NCBI GenBank assembly: GCA_004294135.1
Contig: RDZY01000008.1
Span: 191,001 to 255,000 of the forward strand
DNA length: 64,000 nt
Source: Sphingobacteriia bacterium
GTDB taxonomy: Bacteria > Bacteroidota > Bacteroidia > Chitinophagales > Chitinophagaceae
Direction of reading: 5' to 3'
Shown: in pieces, positions 1 to 8,404 of the stretch
Layout of the letters: every line of letters begins with the position of its first letter
Numbering within the stretch: the stretch's first letter is position 1
Notes under the pieces: generated by a model
The model's database searches: none
Seen by the model: the letters and a program-made list of their open reading frames with translations, nothing else
Told to the model about the DNA's origin: nothing
Program-made: the position numbers and the translations under genes

Positions 1-1
1 A

Positions 2-1216
2 CTTGATGAGTTGAGTACTGTTTTAATTAATGAAGTGTTCAACAATAAACCAACGCTGGCCACAGAGCTGTTAAAATCAATTCAAAGCTATTCCATGTTA
101 AGAGATGGTTTGTTTGATAGCTACAGCAATAGAATTGACCTAAGCTATGATACGGTAGATCATCGGTGTTTGCAAATGATGGAATACAACTTGTTTGAGT
201 TTTCAAGACTAAAAGAAAAATCAAATGTATTTGCACTAAATCAACTTTTAATTGATTCAGCTACCCAAAACCGCCGTTCGGAAAAAGAGTTCCAACAGAA
301 GGCAATCAAGTATCTGAAGAACCCTGATGTGAACTGGCTTTCTACAGAATACAACCATACCATAGCAGTTGGCCAAAACGCAAGCCGTTACCATCAGTTT
401 ATACGTGAGTCTGATCAATTTCAATATGTGGAGTGGCAAACCGTTGGAGATGGAAGGGTTAGAGCCGCTCATGCTGCTATGGATGGTAAGCTGTTTAATT
501 TAAAAGCCAATGGCGGTATTACGGCTTGGCCTCCATCCGATTGGGGCTGTCGTTGTGAGTTCATACAGCATACTGGTAAACCCGATGCAAATAAAATAGT
601 TAGTAATGCTGAAATGCTTAAGCTATTAAATATTGAGCAAGGCAGCAAATGGGATGTTAACCGTGCAGAAATAGCAAAAGTGTTTACCGCCAACGAAATG
701 TATGTGAAGGAAAAAGGGCTGCTAGATGACCAGGGTAAGCTAAGCTTTAAAGCCTATGGAAAAAAACCTTGGAAAGAAATTAAAGAGCAGTATAAACCCC
801 TGAAGCTGGATGAAAGCATTACTGAAGATAATATTTCGGAACTATTCAAGCCAGAAAAAAACACCGATTACATGGGCTTTAAAGACTATTTAAAACGTAA
901 GCTGGTGATAGATAAAAAAGTGTTTGACTACCATACAAAAAAAAGGTACACCACTAAAGAAGAAAATAGGCATCAGTTGTTTCCGCATATCAAAGAAGTT
1001 TTGGCAAGCCCAGACGAAGTTTATTTTACCCAATATGGAACTGGTAATAATATTCGCTTCCAATCAAATTATATAAAATTTTACAACAATGAATCAATAG
1101 TTGTGAATGTAGAACCGAGTAATCATAGAATAAAAATAAACTCTTGGTTCTACTTAAAAGTAAGTGAAGATCAGAAAAGAAAAGGGTATTTAATTTACCA
1201 AAATAAAAAATCGTAA
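2..1216 (+). CDS. Phage head morphogenesis protein (MuF) with C-terminal PBECR-like nuclease domain, 5' partial
   Basis: SPP1 gp7/MuF family minor head protein, a structural component near the portal that can be carried in the virion. The diagnostic region is the stretch with Trp-Gln-Thr, Arg-Val-Arg and His followed by W178-G-C180-R-C182. After the MuF core, residues of about 285-395 resemble the phage-Barnase/EndoU/ColicinE5/RelE-like (PBECR) nuclease domains that sit at the tail of MuF polypeptides (family knowledge; assigned from pattern, not a search). The frame is open to the left edge and the first usable start inside the window is TTG at 11. MuF proteins normally have more sequence before this point, so the true start is probably outside. 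Numbering here counts from the TTG. Confidence 0.8.
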   Translation, partial: LDELSTVLINEVFNNKPTLATELLKSIQSYSMLRDGLFDSYSNRIDLSYDTVDHRCLQMMEYNLFEFSRLKEKSNVFALNQLLIDSATQNRRSEKEFQQKAIKYLKNPDVNWLSTEYNHTIAVGQNASRYHQFIRESDQFQYVEWQTVGDGRVRAAHAAMDGKLFNLKANGGITAWPPSDWGCRCEFIQHTGKPDANKIVSNAEMLKLLNIEQGSKWDVNRAEIAKVFTANEMYVKEKGLLDDQGKLSFKAYGKKPWKEIKEQYKPLKLDESITEDNISELFKPEKNTDYMGFKDYLKRKLVIDKKVFDYHTKKRYTTKEENRHQLFPHIKEVLASPDEVYFTQYGTGNNIRFQSNYIKFYNNESIVVNVEPSNHRIKINSWFYLKVSEDQKRKGYLIYQNKKS

Positions 1217-1291
1217 GAATCCCCCACTTAAGGCTATAGCCAGTTATACGTAGTAAAACCAGCTTTTAAAGGGACAATTACGATTTGCGCG

Positions 1292-1303
1292 TTACACGTG
1301 TAA
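1292..1303. promoter_or_regulatory. 12-bp perfect palindrome ahead of tape-measure gene
   Basis: TTACACGTGTAA reads the same on both strands. It sits in the only sizeable gap of the late gene block (1,217-1,331), 29 bp before the tape-measure start. It could be a binding site for a late activator; this is inference from position and symmetry only. Confidence 0.3.
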
Positions 1304-1331
1304 ACACAAATATAAATAAAATTCTTACAAA

Positions 1332-3035
1332 ATGGACGGACAAGCAAAAGTTAACCTGATTTTAGAGCTTAAAAACCGCATCAAAACGGGGTTGCAAAAA
1401 GCCAAAGAATCATTAAACAAAGATGTGCAGGATATGAAAAGCCGATTGAAAGACTTAAAAACAAGCCATCTGGAAGCCTTTAAAACAATGGGTGAAAGAA
1501 TACCCGGTGTGGGATCTGCCATTAGCATGCTGGGTAGTCCTGTGGCAATGCTAACAACTGCAATGCTCGGATTGGGCTTGGCCGCAGGGGCAGTAGTGAA
1601 CAGGGGCATGCAAATTAATAAGGCTTGGGATGCTGGGATGGCAAAAATAAATGTAACTGCACAACTCTCTAGAGCAGAGTTAAAAAAACTAGACCAGGAG
1701 ATTGATGCCATTGCAGCAAAAGGAGTAGTTCCGTATGAAGAAGTTCCTGAAGCTTTTAATAGAATTATTTCAGCAGGCTTATCTGCCAAGGAAGCATTAG
1801 GCGCATTAGATCCAACCCTTAGAGCCGCAAAAGCTGGCTTTACCGATATTGAAACCGTTGCCGCCGCTGGTGTAAGTGTAATGAACTCCTCTGGCTTAAA
1901 AGACATTACACAAGTGTACGATGTACTTTTTGCAACCCTCAATAAAGGCAATGCAGAATTTAAAGACATTGCACAATACTTGCCTAAAATAATACCAGCC
2001 GCAAGAGGTGTAGGAGTATCTCTTTATGATACAGCAGGTGCTTATGCCTACCTAACCGCACAGGGGCAAACAGCAGAAAGAAGTGCCACACTGCTTGAAA
2101 ATGCCTTTAAAGTATTGGGAGATAGCGATAAGGTAAAATCATTCAAGAAAATAGGAGTGGCTTTTTATGATGTAAAAGGGCAAATGAAACCAATACTTGA
2201 TATTGCAAAAGACCTAAACGTTGCTTTAGGCGGGCTTACCGATCTACAGCGAGCAAAAGCACTTGGTTCACTTGGCTTAGACATGGAAGCTGCAAGCGCA
2301 TTTTCTGCACTCAGCCAAGATATTGATAAGTTAAAAGACACCATTGATTTTACCACCAAAAGCACCGGGCAATTGGAGCAAGCTTTTGAGAACGCCAAGC
2401 AAAAGGGAGATTCATGGATCATCATCAACAATAAAATTAAATCATCCCTAAATGCAATTGGCAGTGTGGCGAACACCGTTTGGGGCAAATTGGGCGATCT
2501 ATTGTTGCCAGCTTTTACCAACAAATCAAATCCACTAGATCATTTATTTGCAGGTGCTTCGTCAAGCCCTGATAATGCATTTGATAAAGCTAGGAAGCAA
2601 GAGCAAGAGAACTGGAAACGAACTCCAGCACCTATAAAAGCCAAAATAAACGCCAACAACCTATCTGCTATTAACAACAACTTTATGCCTGCAACAGTCT
2701 ACAAAGCTGCCAATAATGCTATGCCAATGCTTTCTGATTTGCTCGCAAAGCAAAAGCAAGATAAAAGCCTTTATGATAAAACCAAACCCAGTGCGACAGT
2801 AAAAAAACTCCTAGCAGAAATGGATACCAAAACTCCTGGTACTGGTAGCAAACGTTCAGAAAGCATACAAGGTGCAACTCCAAAAACAGTAAACTTTAAT
2901 ATCGGAAGCATCATCAATGGCGACTGGATTACAAAAAATGAGGAGTTTCAAAACATGAGCCCAGCCATGTTTGAAAAGTACCTGATTGATTTATTAAAAA
3001 GAATGCAAGCCAACCAAGATTTAGCCTTCAATTAA
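1332..3035 (+). CDS. Phage tail tape measure protein
   Basis: 567 aa, TP901-type tape measure family. A charged coiled-coil-like N-terminus (about residues 1-50) is followed by a hydrophobic, Gly/Ala/Leu-rich stretch (about 60-90) and the typical core with repeated alanine-rich helices (about 110-330). The rest, to 567, is low-complexity and Lys/Asn-rich. Such proteins set tail length and help DNA ejection. At under 600 residues it would specify a short tail if length scales as usual. It directly follows the MuF gene, so capsid, protease and tube genes are not between them as they are in Mu. Confidence 0.85.
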   Translation: MDGQAKVNLILELKNRIKTGLQKAKESLNKDVQDMKSRLKDLKTSHLEAFKTMGERIPGVGSAISMLGSPVAMLTTAMLGLGLAAGAVVNRGMQINKAWDAGMAKINVTAQLSRAELKKLDQEIDAIAAKGVVPYEEVPEAFNRIISAGLSAKEALGALDPTLRAAKAGFTDIETVAAAGVSVMNSSGLKDITQVYDVLFATLNKGNAEFKDIAQYLPKIIPAARGVGVSLYDTAGAYAYLTAQGQTAERSATLLENAFKVLGDSDKVKSFKKIGVAFYDVKGQMKPILDIAKDLNVALGGLTDLQRAKALGSLGLDMEAASAFSALSQDIDKLKDTIDFTTKSTGQLEQAFENAKQKGDSWIIINNKIKSSLNAIGSVANTVWGKLGDLLLPAFTNKSNPLDHLFAGASSSPDNAFDKARKQEQENWKRTPAPIKAKINANNLSAINNNFMPATVYKAANNAMPMLSDLLAKQKQDKSLYDKTKPSATVKKLLAEMDTKTPGTGSKRSESIQGATPKTVNFNIGSIINGDWITKNEEFQNMSPAMFEKYLIDLLKRMQANQDLAFN

Positions 3036-3040
3036 AAGCC

Positions 3041-3607
3041 ATGCAAGAAACCCGTGAATTCATATTAATAGTAGAAAGGCTAACAAGGGCTTATGGCTTA
3101 TTACCCAATTTGGCAGCTACAGAGGCGGTAAAATTTTCGAAAAACCGTTTTCGTGCGGAAAACTGGATTGGTAATACCACAGAGAATTGGAAAAAAAGAG
3201 TCAGAAAAGACAAACGCACTGGTAGGGCAATACTGGTTAATAAAGCTATTTTAAAGCGAGACATACATAAAATATATGTAGGACCAGACAGAGCCATTAT
3301 TGGCACTACAAAGTTATCTGCTCCTTATGCCAAGGCGCACAATGAAGGCTTTAGTGGAAAGGTAAATGTGAAAGAACACAAGCGAAGGAGGTTTAAAAAG
3401 GTAGAAGAAACATACACCTCCAAAACAGGTAAAGAGAAGAAAAGAACCAGTAAACAGGTAGATGAATCTGGTGGAAACATCATTGTAAAATCTTACAGCA
3501 AAAAAATGAAACTACCCAAAAGGCAGTTCATGGGAGTATCTCCAGTATTAGATAATATTATTCAGCGATCTATTACCGCTGCATTAATCAAAGCAATTAA
3601 AAAATAG
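3041..3607 (+). CDS. Phage virion morphogenesis protein (Mu gpG / tail S-like)
   Basis: 188 aa, basic. The pattern of an N-terminal helix, a Trp-containing loop, a Tyr-Ala..His-Asn-Glu-Gly segment near residue 106 and a C-terminal Arg-Gln-Phe-Met-Gly motif (about 167) is that of the phage virion morphogenesis/tail completion family that includes Mu gpG. It probably acts in head-tail or tail-completion assembly. It starts 5 bp after the tape-measure stop and ends 3 bp before the next gene, so it belongs to one late operon. Confidence 0.75.
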   Translation: MQETREFILIVERLTRAYGLLPNLAATEAVKFSKNRFRAENWIGNTTENWKKRVRKDKRTGRAILVNKAILKRDIHKIYVGPDRAIIGTTKLSAPYAKAHNEGFSGKVNVKEHKRRRFKKVEETYTSKTGKEKKRTSKQVDESGGNIIVKSYSKKMKLPKRQFMGVSPVLDNIIQRSITAALIKAIKK

Positions 3608-3610
3608 TAT

Positions 3611-4138
3611 ATGGAACTACTCATAAAAAAAATCTACGAAGTGTTTCAAGCCAATCAAGCTGTTTTTTTACAAGCTGGCTTAGAGCCTGTTCAAACCATT
3701 GATTTGTTTCGGGATCAACCTTTAAACCCAGAAGCATTTGAATATTTTGCCACACCTGCACTATTCTTAGGCTTCGCCATCAACTGGGAGCGTAATGGAC
3801 ATAATTATACTGGCAAAGCAGTATTAGATGTGCATGTGGTTATAGACAGCCCTTTTGATGGAGTAGCCAACAACTTCACCAACCATGAGGAAGCTTTGAA
3901 AAAGGTATTCTATTATAAAATTGTAAAAGCGGTATTAGACAACCTAGAGAGTGCAGAAACCAATAAGCTGATAAGGGCAAGTGAACGGCCAGTAGATACC
4001 GGTGTAATAGTGTACAATATCATTTCTTATGAATGTAATATTTATGATGCCCAACGAATTGGCAGCAATAACATTATGGTAGGTGATGCCATAGTAGCAA
4101 TTACCGGTAAACAACTGGTTAAAGAGTTACCCCAATAA
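3611..4138 (+). CDS. Putative phage tail terminator-like protein
   Basis: 175 aa with no signal peptide or membrane segment. Its size, its beta-rich middle part (a run of alternating hydrophobic residues near 50-75) and its place straight after a gpG-like gene suggest a tail terminator or head-tail connector protein. That role is inferred from context; I do not recognise a decisive motif. It is the last gene of the rightward late block; its stop is 2 bp from the stop of the leftward membrane-protein gene. Confidence 0.5.
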   Translation: MELLIKKIYEVFQANQAVFLQAGLEPVQTIDLFRDQPLNPEAFEYFATPALFLGFAINWERNGHNYTGKAVLDVHVVIDSPFDGVANNFTNHEEALKKVFYYKIVKAVLDNLESAETNKLIRASERPVDTGVIVYNIISYECNIYDAQRIGSNNIMVGDAIVAITGKQLVKELPQ

Positions 4139-4140
4139 AT

Positions 4141-4590
4141 TTAAGCAATTACTACAGCATATACTGTTAAGCAAATAATCGATACAATCAATGAAACATA
4201 CCCTAATTTTTGAAATAATGAAAAAATTACATGCGGATTTGAAACGGCAATTTGAGTTTCATATTCATCATCAAAATTCTGTAGCTCAATCTCTTTTTTT
4301 ACTAAAAGGAAAAGCTTCTTATTGCGAGAAACTTCTTCATATAAAGCTATTGACAATAGCAGGATACCTAATCCTAATCCCAGAAGAGCAACCACAAAAA
4401 ATAAATGTGAATACCCCATGCTTTCCTTCTGTTTATGCAATGCCACTAAAATACCCAGCAAAGAACTCGACATAAGTAATAACTGCTTTATAAAAGCTTC
4501 TACAGATTTGTTTCTGTTATCAGCAATTTCAACCAACTGATTTAAAGTGTATTTAAGTGGCATATTATTTAAAAAGTTATTTATTAGCAA
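4141..4590 (-). CDS. Small three-TM phage membrane protein beside the repressor
   Basis: 149 aa with three hydrophobic segments at about residues 35-51, 61-83 and 129-148; unknown family. It is transcribed with the repressor (its first ATG overlaps the repressor end by 14 nt; a second ATG at codon 10, position 4,563, would leave a 13-nt gap). A lysogenically expressed membrane protein next to a repressor is the usual place for superinfection-exclusion or immunity functions, so this is a candidate for such a role, by context only. Confidence 0.6.
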   Translation of the reverse strand: MLINNFLNNMPLKYTLNQLVEIADNRNKSVEAFIKQLLLMSSSLLGILVALHKQKESMGYSHLFFVVALLGLGLGILLLSIALYEEVSRNKKLFLLVKKEIELQNFDDEYETQIAVSNPHVIFSLFQKLGYVSLIVSIICLTVYAVVIA

Positions 4591-4972
4591 TATCGGTTAC
4601 AGGGGTTTCGCCAAGCCTAATTACTTGCTGCTTGAGCTTGTCAATCATGTACGCCTGGTATTTGACCTGCGTTTGCAAAATCTCTATTAAATCATCGTTA
4701 CTTTTTTCAACAAGCTTGGAATTGACCCTGATTTTAGCTTCTGCAAGTTCATTAGCAGTTAGTATCATATCTCCTTGGCCCGTCATTAGCCATACAAGAT
4801 TTAAATCAGGGTATGATAAGATTATTTTCTGTAACACATCGCTACCGATTGAAGCATTATTTTTTATTTGCTTACCAAAGTATCCACCGCCCATATTTAG
4901 GCTCTTATCAACAGAATTCAGGCTCATTTTCTTTTCAGAAAAATACAATTGTAGTCGTTCAATTACTTTCAT
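4577..4972 (-). CDS. Phage repressor, XRE-like helix-turn-helix protein
   Basis: 131 aa. Residues of about 5-70 form an XRE-type HTH unit of the kind common in Bacteroidota phages, ending in an Asn-Leu-Val-Trp-Leu-Met-Thr-Gly-Gln-Gly segment (about 57-67). A short helical C-terminus follows, suitable for dimerisation. It has no catalytic LexA/CI-like peptidase domain. It is divergent from the early operon across a 57-93 bp gap that contains a candidate operator, so it is the likely lysogeny repressor that silences the transposase genes. Confidence 0.7.
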   Translation of the reverse strand: MKVIERLQLYFSEKKMSLNSVDKSLNMGGGYFGKQIKNNASIGSDVLQKIILSYPDLNLVWLMTGQGDMILTANELAEAKIRVNSKLVEKSNDDLIEILQTQVKYQAYMIDKLKQQVIRLGETPVTDIANK

Positions 4973-5012
4973 AAAAAAAAATTAGAGAATATTTTATGTA
5001 AATAATATTTTT

Positions 5013-5030
5013 TACAGAAAATAGTCTGTA
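5013..5030. promoter_or_regulatory. Candidate repressor operator over the early promoter
   Basis: TACAGAAAATAGTCTGTA is an inverted repeat with 6-bp arms and a 6-bp spacer. Its right arm overlaps a TATGTTTG box at 5,029-5,036, which matches the Bacteroidota -7 consensus TAnnTTTG. A repressor bound here would block transcription of the transposase operon. No strong TTTG -33 box is visible. Confidence 0.4.
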
Positions 5031-5065
5031 TGTTTGCAATGTCCTTAATACAGGATGTGCAATTT

Positions 5066-5296
5066 ATGAGAAAAAATTCAAATAACACAATAGCAAGGCG
5101 TTACGATGATGCAGTTCAAATTGTAGCAGACTTCTACAAAGTTACCCCTAGCTATATAAGAAAGGTGATTAAAGACAAGGATCAAAGAATTTATAAAGGT
5201 CCTAACCCAGAAAGAATTCGCACAGTTTACAACCAGTACAAATCAGGTAAAAATATCCTTATTAAGCAAATTGAACAATTAGTAAAATTAGCATGA
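5066..5296 (+). CDS. Small early DNA-binding protein (Ner-like position)
   Basis: About 76 aa from the ATG at 5,066. The frame also has ATGs at 5,030 and 5,039, but these fall in or just after the presumed -7 box, so the later start is preferred. The protein is basic with a helix-turn-helix-like middle (a Val-Thr-Pro-Ser-Tyr-Ile-Arg-Lys-Val-Ile stretch). As the first early gene, divergent from the repressor and overlapping the transposase start by 4 nt (ATGA), it occupies the position of Ner/Cro in Mu. The function is inferred. Confidence 0.6.
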   Translation: MRKNSNNTIARRYDDAVQIVADFYKVTPSYIRKVIKDKDQRIYKGPNPERIRTVYNQYKSGKNILIKQIEQLVKLA

Positions 5297-7383
5297 TAAA
5301 CGCACCTTTATTTATTTATCGCAAAGCAGAAAATGAGCTATGGATTTCAGAAATGCACCTGCTTCATTTATTGCCTACACTATCTGAAACTTACTTACGT
5401 GTTAGGGCACGCCCTATTTACAAATCTCAAGTAAGCAAATGCCATAGAGATAAAACCTTTCTGCCTCGGGTAAATGCATCTTGGCGGTTTGCTAAAATAA
5501 ACGGTACATTCTACTACGAATACGACTCTATTCCAGATAAAGCCCCCAACCGCTACGCCGCACAACTTCCCCAGCGTACTGCGCTCATTCACCTTGCTAA
5601 AACTGCTACACCAGAAAAAAATACTGCTATTGAACCATTCTTAAACGACCATTTAAATGACTATAAACAATTCAGCAGCCACTATGGCGACTGTACCAAA
5701 CAGCAGCAAGAAAATCTTAGCCGTGCAGCAGCGTTCATTAAAGGATGCATTGAATATTATATACAAAATGAACTCAGCGAAAAAGACAATAGCTTCTTCG
5801 AACAAGCTTCCATTATTGCAAAAGCAGCAGAAATCAAATACATACCATTACACGTTCGAAATCTCAAAGCACTTATTCTTAAAGATATCATTGCTACTAA
5901 TCAACAAATTACAGAAGCAATACAACTCTACAGAAGAGGCAATACCAATGCTGTGATTCATATGGATGATGCTGAACTGCGCTCTTGGATTATACAAATG
6001 CGTTTCTCGAGCAAAAACTTTACCAACAGTTATATTATTCGCAAACTACAATATATGTGCATGGTATGCGAGAAGCGCACCCCATCTGAACGCTGGATTG
6101 GCGGCATAATGGAAGAAGCCAATACCAAATTTCTTACCGCTGCTGGTCGGTACGGTGCTAAAGGTCGACACGGACAATTGTATAGAGGATACACTCCTTT
6201 TGCAAATGCGCTATACGCTGGTGATTGCTGGCAGGTAGATGGATCTAGGTTCAATATCATAGATTTTAAACTGAGTGTAGAACAGGATGGAAAGATCATT
6301 AAAAAGCAAGTATTCCTATACGTTGTAGCAGTAAGAGATGTACACTCTGGTGATATTTTGGGCTACAGCTTTAACATCAGTGAAAACAGGTGGACGGTTC
6401 ATAATGCATTAAAAATGGCAGTAGAAGAAGCCGGTTACCTCCCTTACGAAATTGTGTTTGATAGATTCCCTGGTCATAATACTCCAGAAATGATTGAGTT
6501 TATTGCGGACTTAGAAAACAGAGGTGTGAAAGTTACTTTTACAAACACAGCACAGGGCAAGCCAAAAATAGAACGCTGGTTTAGAACACTTCAGGAAGTG
6601 TTTATGCAAGAATCGGATTACTATTATGGCGAAGGCATACAGAGCCGTAACGAATATGCGCATCGTTCTAAAGAGTACTTGAAAGAAATGCGGTCTAAAG
6701 CTAAGAAAGCAGGATGGGATTTTGATGCAGCTTGCAATGAAGCAGCTACCATTATTGAGAATTACCGTTCAACAGCACTAAGCAAGTACAGCCGAAAATT
6801 TAAAACAATAGAAGATTCTCCAGCACTTATTCACGATAAAAGTGAGAAGCCCAATGTAATTCACGTGGAACAAAATCAAATTACTTACCTATTTGGTTTA
6901 AGGCGCAAAGCAAAAATTGCCAATATGGGCTTGGTTCACTTTGAAATGCAAGGTGTAACATTTAGCTACAGATGTGCAGAGTATAAAGTGAATAGAAAAT
7001 ACGATCAGGTTACCATCTGCTATGATCTTGAAGATATGAGCAATATACATCTGTATGAGATATCTGATAAGCCTTTAAAAAAATACTTAGGTATGGCAGA
7101 GGAAGTACCAGCCGATATGACTCCATATGGTCCTGATGCATTTAAAGGGTATGGTAAGCAACAAGCCATTATTAAACAGCTTACCACATTAAGAGATGAA
7201 GAAGTGCAATACGCTATGGCGGTTGGGTACGATAGTATGAGCATACTTGATAGTGGCAATGTTTCTAAGCAAGTTTATGAAGAGGCAGACCGCCAAGCAA
7301 CTTTTACCGAAACATTCGGCAACAGTGGTATTATGGATGATGACGACAGTTTTGAAATAAATATTGATAGAGCTTATTCTTAA
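5293..7383 (+). CDS. MuA-like DDE transposase
   Basis: 696 aa (MuA has 663). The integrase-core fold carries a DDE triad at D316 (in Trp-Gln-Val-Asp-Gly), D390 (in Val-Phe-Asp-Arg-Phe) and E427 (in Lys-Ile-Glu-Arg-Trp-Phe). The D-E spacing is 36, closer to retroviral integrase and TnsB than to MuA's 55. The first ~250 residues should hold the DNA-binding domains; residues of about 525-610 look like the Mu transposase C-terminal beta-barrel. It would bind the phage ends, nick them and join them to target DNA together with the next gene's ATPase. It is translationally coupled to the preceding gene. Confidence 0.92.
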   Translation: MINAPLFIYRKAENELWISEMHLLHLLPTLSETYLRVRARPIYKSQVSKCHRDKTFLPRVNASWRFAKINGTFYYEYDSIPDKAPNRYAAQLPQRTALIHLAKTATPEKNTAIEPFLNDHLNDYKQFSSHYGDCTKQQQENLSRAAAFIKGCIEYYIQNELSEKDNSFFEQASIIAKAAEIKYIPLHVRNLKALILKDIIATNQQITEAIQLYRRGNTNAVIHMDDAELRSWIIQMRFSSKNFTNSYIIRKLQYMCMVCEKRTPSERWIGGIMEEANTKFLTAAGRYGAKGRHGQLYRGYTPFANALYAGDCWQVDGSRFNIIDFKLSVEQDGKIIKKQVFLYVVAVRDVHSGDILGYSFNISENRWTVHNALKMAVEEAGYLPYEIVFDRFPGHNTPEMIEFIADLENRGVKVTFTNTAQGKPKIERWFRTLQEVFMQESDYYYGEGIQSRNEYAHRSKEYLKEMRSKAKKAGWDFDAACNEAATIIENYRSTALSKYSRKFKTIEDSPALIHDKSEKPNVIHVEQNQITYLFGLRRKAKIANMGLVHFEMQGVTFSYRCAEYKVNRKYDQVTICYDLEDMSNIHLYEISDKPLKKYLGMAEEVPADMTPYGPDAFKGYGKQQAIIKQLTTLRDEEVQYAMAVGYDSMSILDSGNVSKQVYEEADRQATFTETFGNSGIMDDDDSFEINIDRAYS

Positions 7384-7388
7384 ATAAA

Positions 7389-7414
7389 AAAAGCAGCCTA
7401 GGCGGACTGCTTTT
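7389..7414 (+). terminator. Hairpin terminator between transposase and MuB-like gene
   Basis: AAAAGCAG and CTGCTTTT form an 8-bp stem with a 10-nt loop just after the transposase stop, ending in a run of T. It probably lowers expression of the downstream early genes relative to the transposase, or they have their own promoter in the following 30 bp. Confidence 0.55.
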
Positions 7415-7443
7415 AATTAACTAAAATTCTAAATTATAAACCA

Positions 7444-8394
7444 ATGATGACAACGAAGTTAACGAATGATCAGAAAAAACAAATTATTTTTTTGATTGAA
7501 GAAAAAAAGAAACACTTAAAATCTTACAGATCTGTGGCTGTATTCTGTGGGGTAAGCCCAGCAAGCATTGATTTAATCAGAAAAGGTAAATACCCTACTG
7601 AAGGTGATACTGCTATTATTAAAATTGGAACAGCCCTTGGATGGAAAGCTTCTGTTACAAGCAGTAACGCCTGGGTTACAGCTCCTACCCGTGACATTAA
7701 AAGCATCATGCGAGTATGTGCAGACGCTAAATCAGATTCATTATTCCTAGCCATCAGCGATAATGGTGGCATGGGAAAAAGTGAAGGGCTTAAATATGTT
7801 TTAAACCAGTTTCAAAACCAAGAGGTATTCTACCTACGCTGTATGGATTGGGGCAAACATGAGCTGATGATTAACTTATGTAAAACCCTTGGCATTCAAG
7901 TAAATGGGCTTGGTAAAGCCAACGACCTGCTTCAATTAGTAGTAGATTTTTTCCAGCACAGAAGCATGAGCAGCCCACTGCTTATACTAGATGAGTTTAA
8001 TAAACTTAAAGATTCGGCCATCATGATGGTCATACCACTTTTCAATGAGTGTGAAGATTCACTTGGAATGGTAATAGTAGGCCCGGATGATTTAGAAAAA
8101 CGAATCACTGCTGGAGTAAGGCACCAGAAAAAAGGCTATGATGAAATATACAGTCGCTTTGGTAGGCTCTTTATCAAATTAAACGGTGCAACCTTAAATG
8201 AAGTTATTGCCATCTGTAAAGCCAATGGATACGATAATGAAGAACACATCAAAAATCGGTTTGAAGAAAAGAAGCCAATCAGCAAAATTGTTACAACACC
8301 AGAAGGCCGAGAAGTGAGAATCAGGGTGCTCAATGATCTGCGATGGGTGAAAATACTCATTAAAGTAAACCGACGTAAAAACGTAACCCTATAA
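7444..8394 (+). CDS. MuB-like AAA ATPase, transposition target-selection protein
   Basis: 316 aa. The N-terminal ~70 residues form a helix-turn-helix region, as in MuB. They are followed by an AAA ATPase with a Walker A motif at about 105-113 (Gly-Gly-Met-Gly-Lys112-Ser113) and a Walker B motif at 179-184 (Leu-Leu-Ile-Leu-Asp183-Glu184). MuB/TnsC/IstB-type proteins polymerise on DNA with ATP, mark target sites and stimulate the transposase. It follows the transposase gene after a hairpin. There are two adjacent ATGs (7,444 and 7,447), and either may be used. Confidence 0.88.
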   Translation: MMTTKLTNDQKKQIIFLIEEKKKHLKSYRSVAVFCGVSPASIDLIRKGKYPTEGDTAIIKIGTALGWKASVTSSNAWVTAPTRDIKSIMRVCADAKSDSLFLAISDNGGMGKSEGLKYVLNQFQNQEVFYLRCMDWGKHELMINLCKTLGIQVNGLGKANDLLQLVVDFFQHRSMSSPLLILDEFNKLKDSAIMMVIPLFNECEDSLGMVIVGPDDLEKRITAGVRHQKKGYDEIYSRFGRLFIKLNGATLNEVIAICKANGYDNEEHIKNRFEEKKPISKIVTTPEGREVRIRVLNDLRWVKILIKVNRRKNVTL

Positions 8395-8404
8395 AATATA
8401 AAGT

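Noticed and set aside
1325-1969. Long leftward open frame (214 codons) opposite the tape-measure gene
   Set aside because: It is antisense to a clear phage gene, has no recognisable protein features or upstream signals, and arises from the codon bias of the + strand gene.
4139-4973. Two tandem prophages joined here
   Set aside because: Gene ends are 2 bp apart with no end-type repeats such as those at 14,071-14,364; kept only as an alternative in the gene-order finding.
4557-4985. Rightward open frame (142 codons) opposite the repressor
   Set aside because: The leftward frame is a recognisable HTH repressor; the + frame is Cys/Ser-rich nonsense typical of a shadow.
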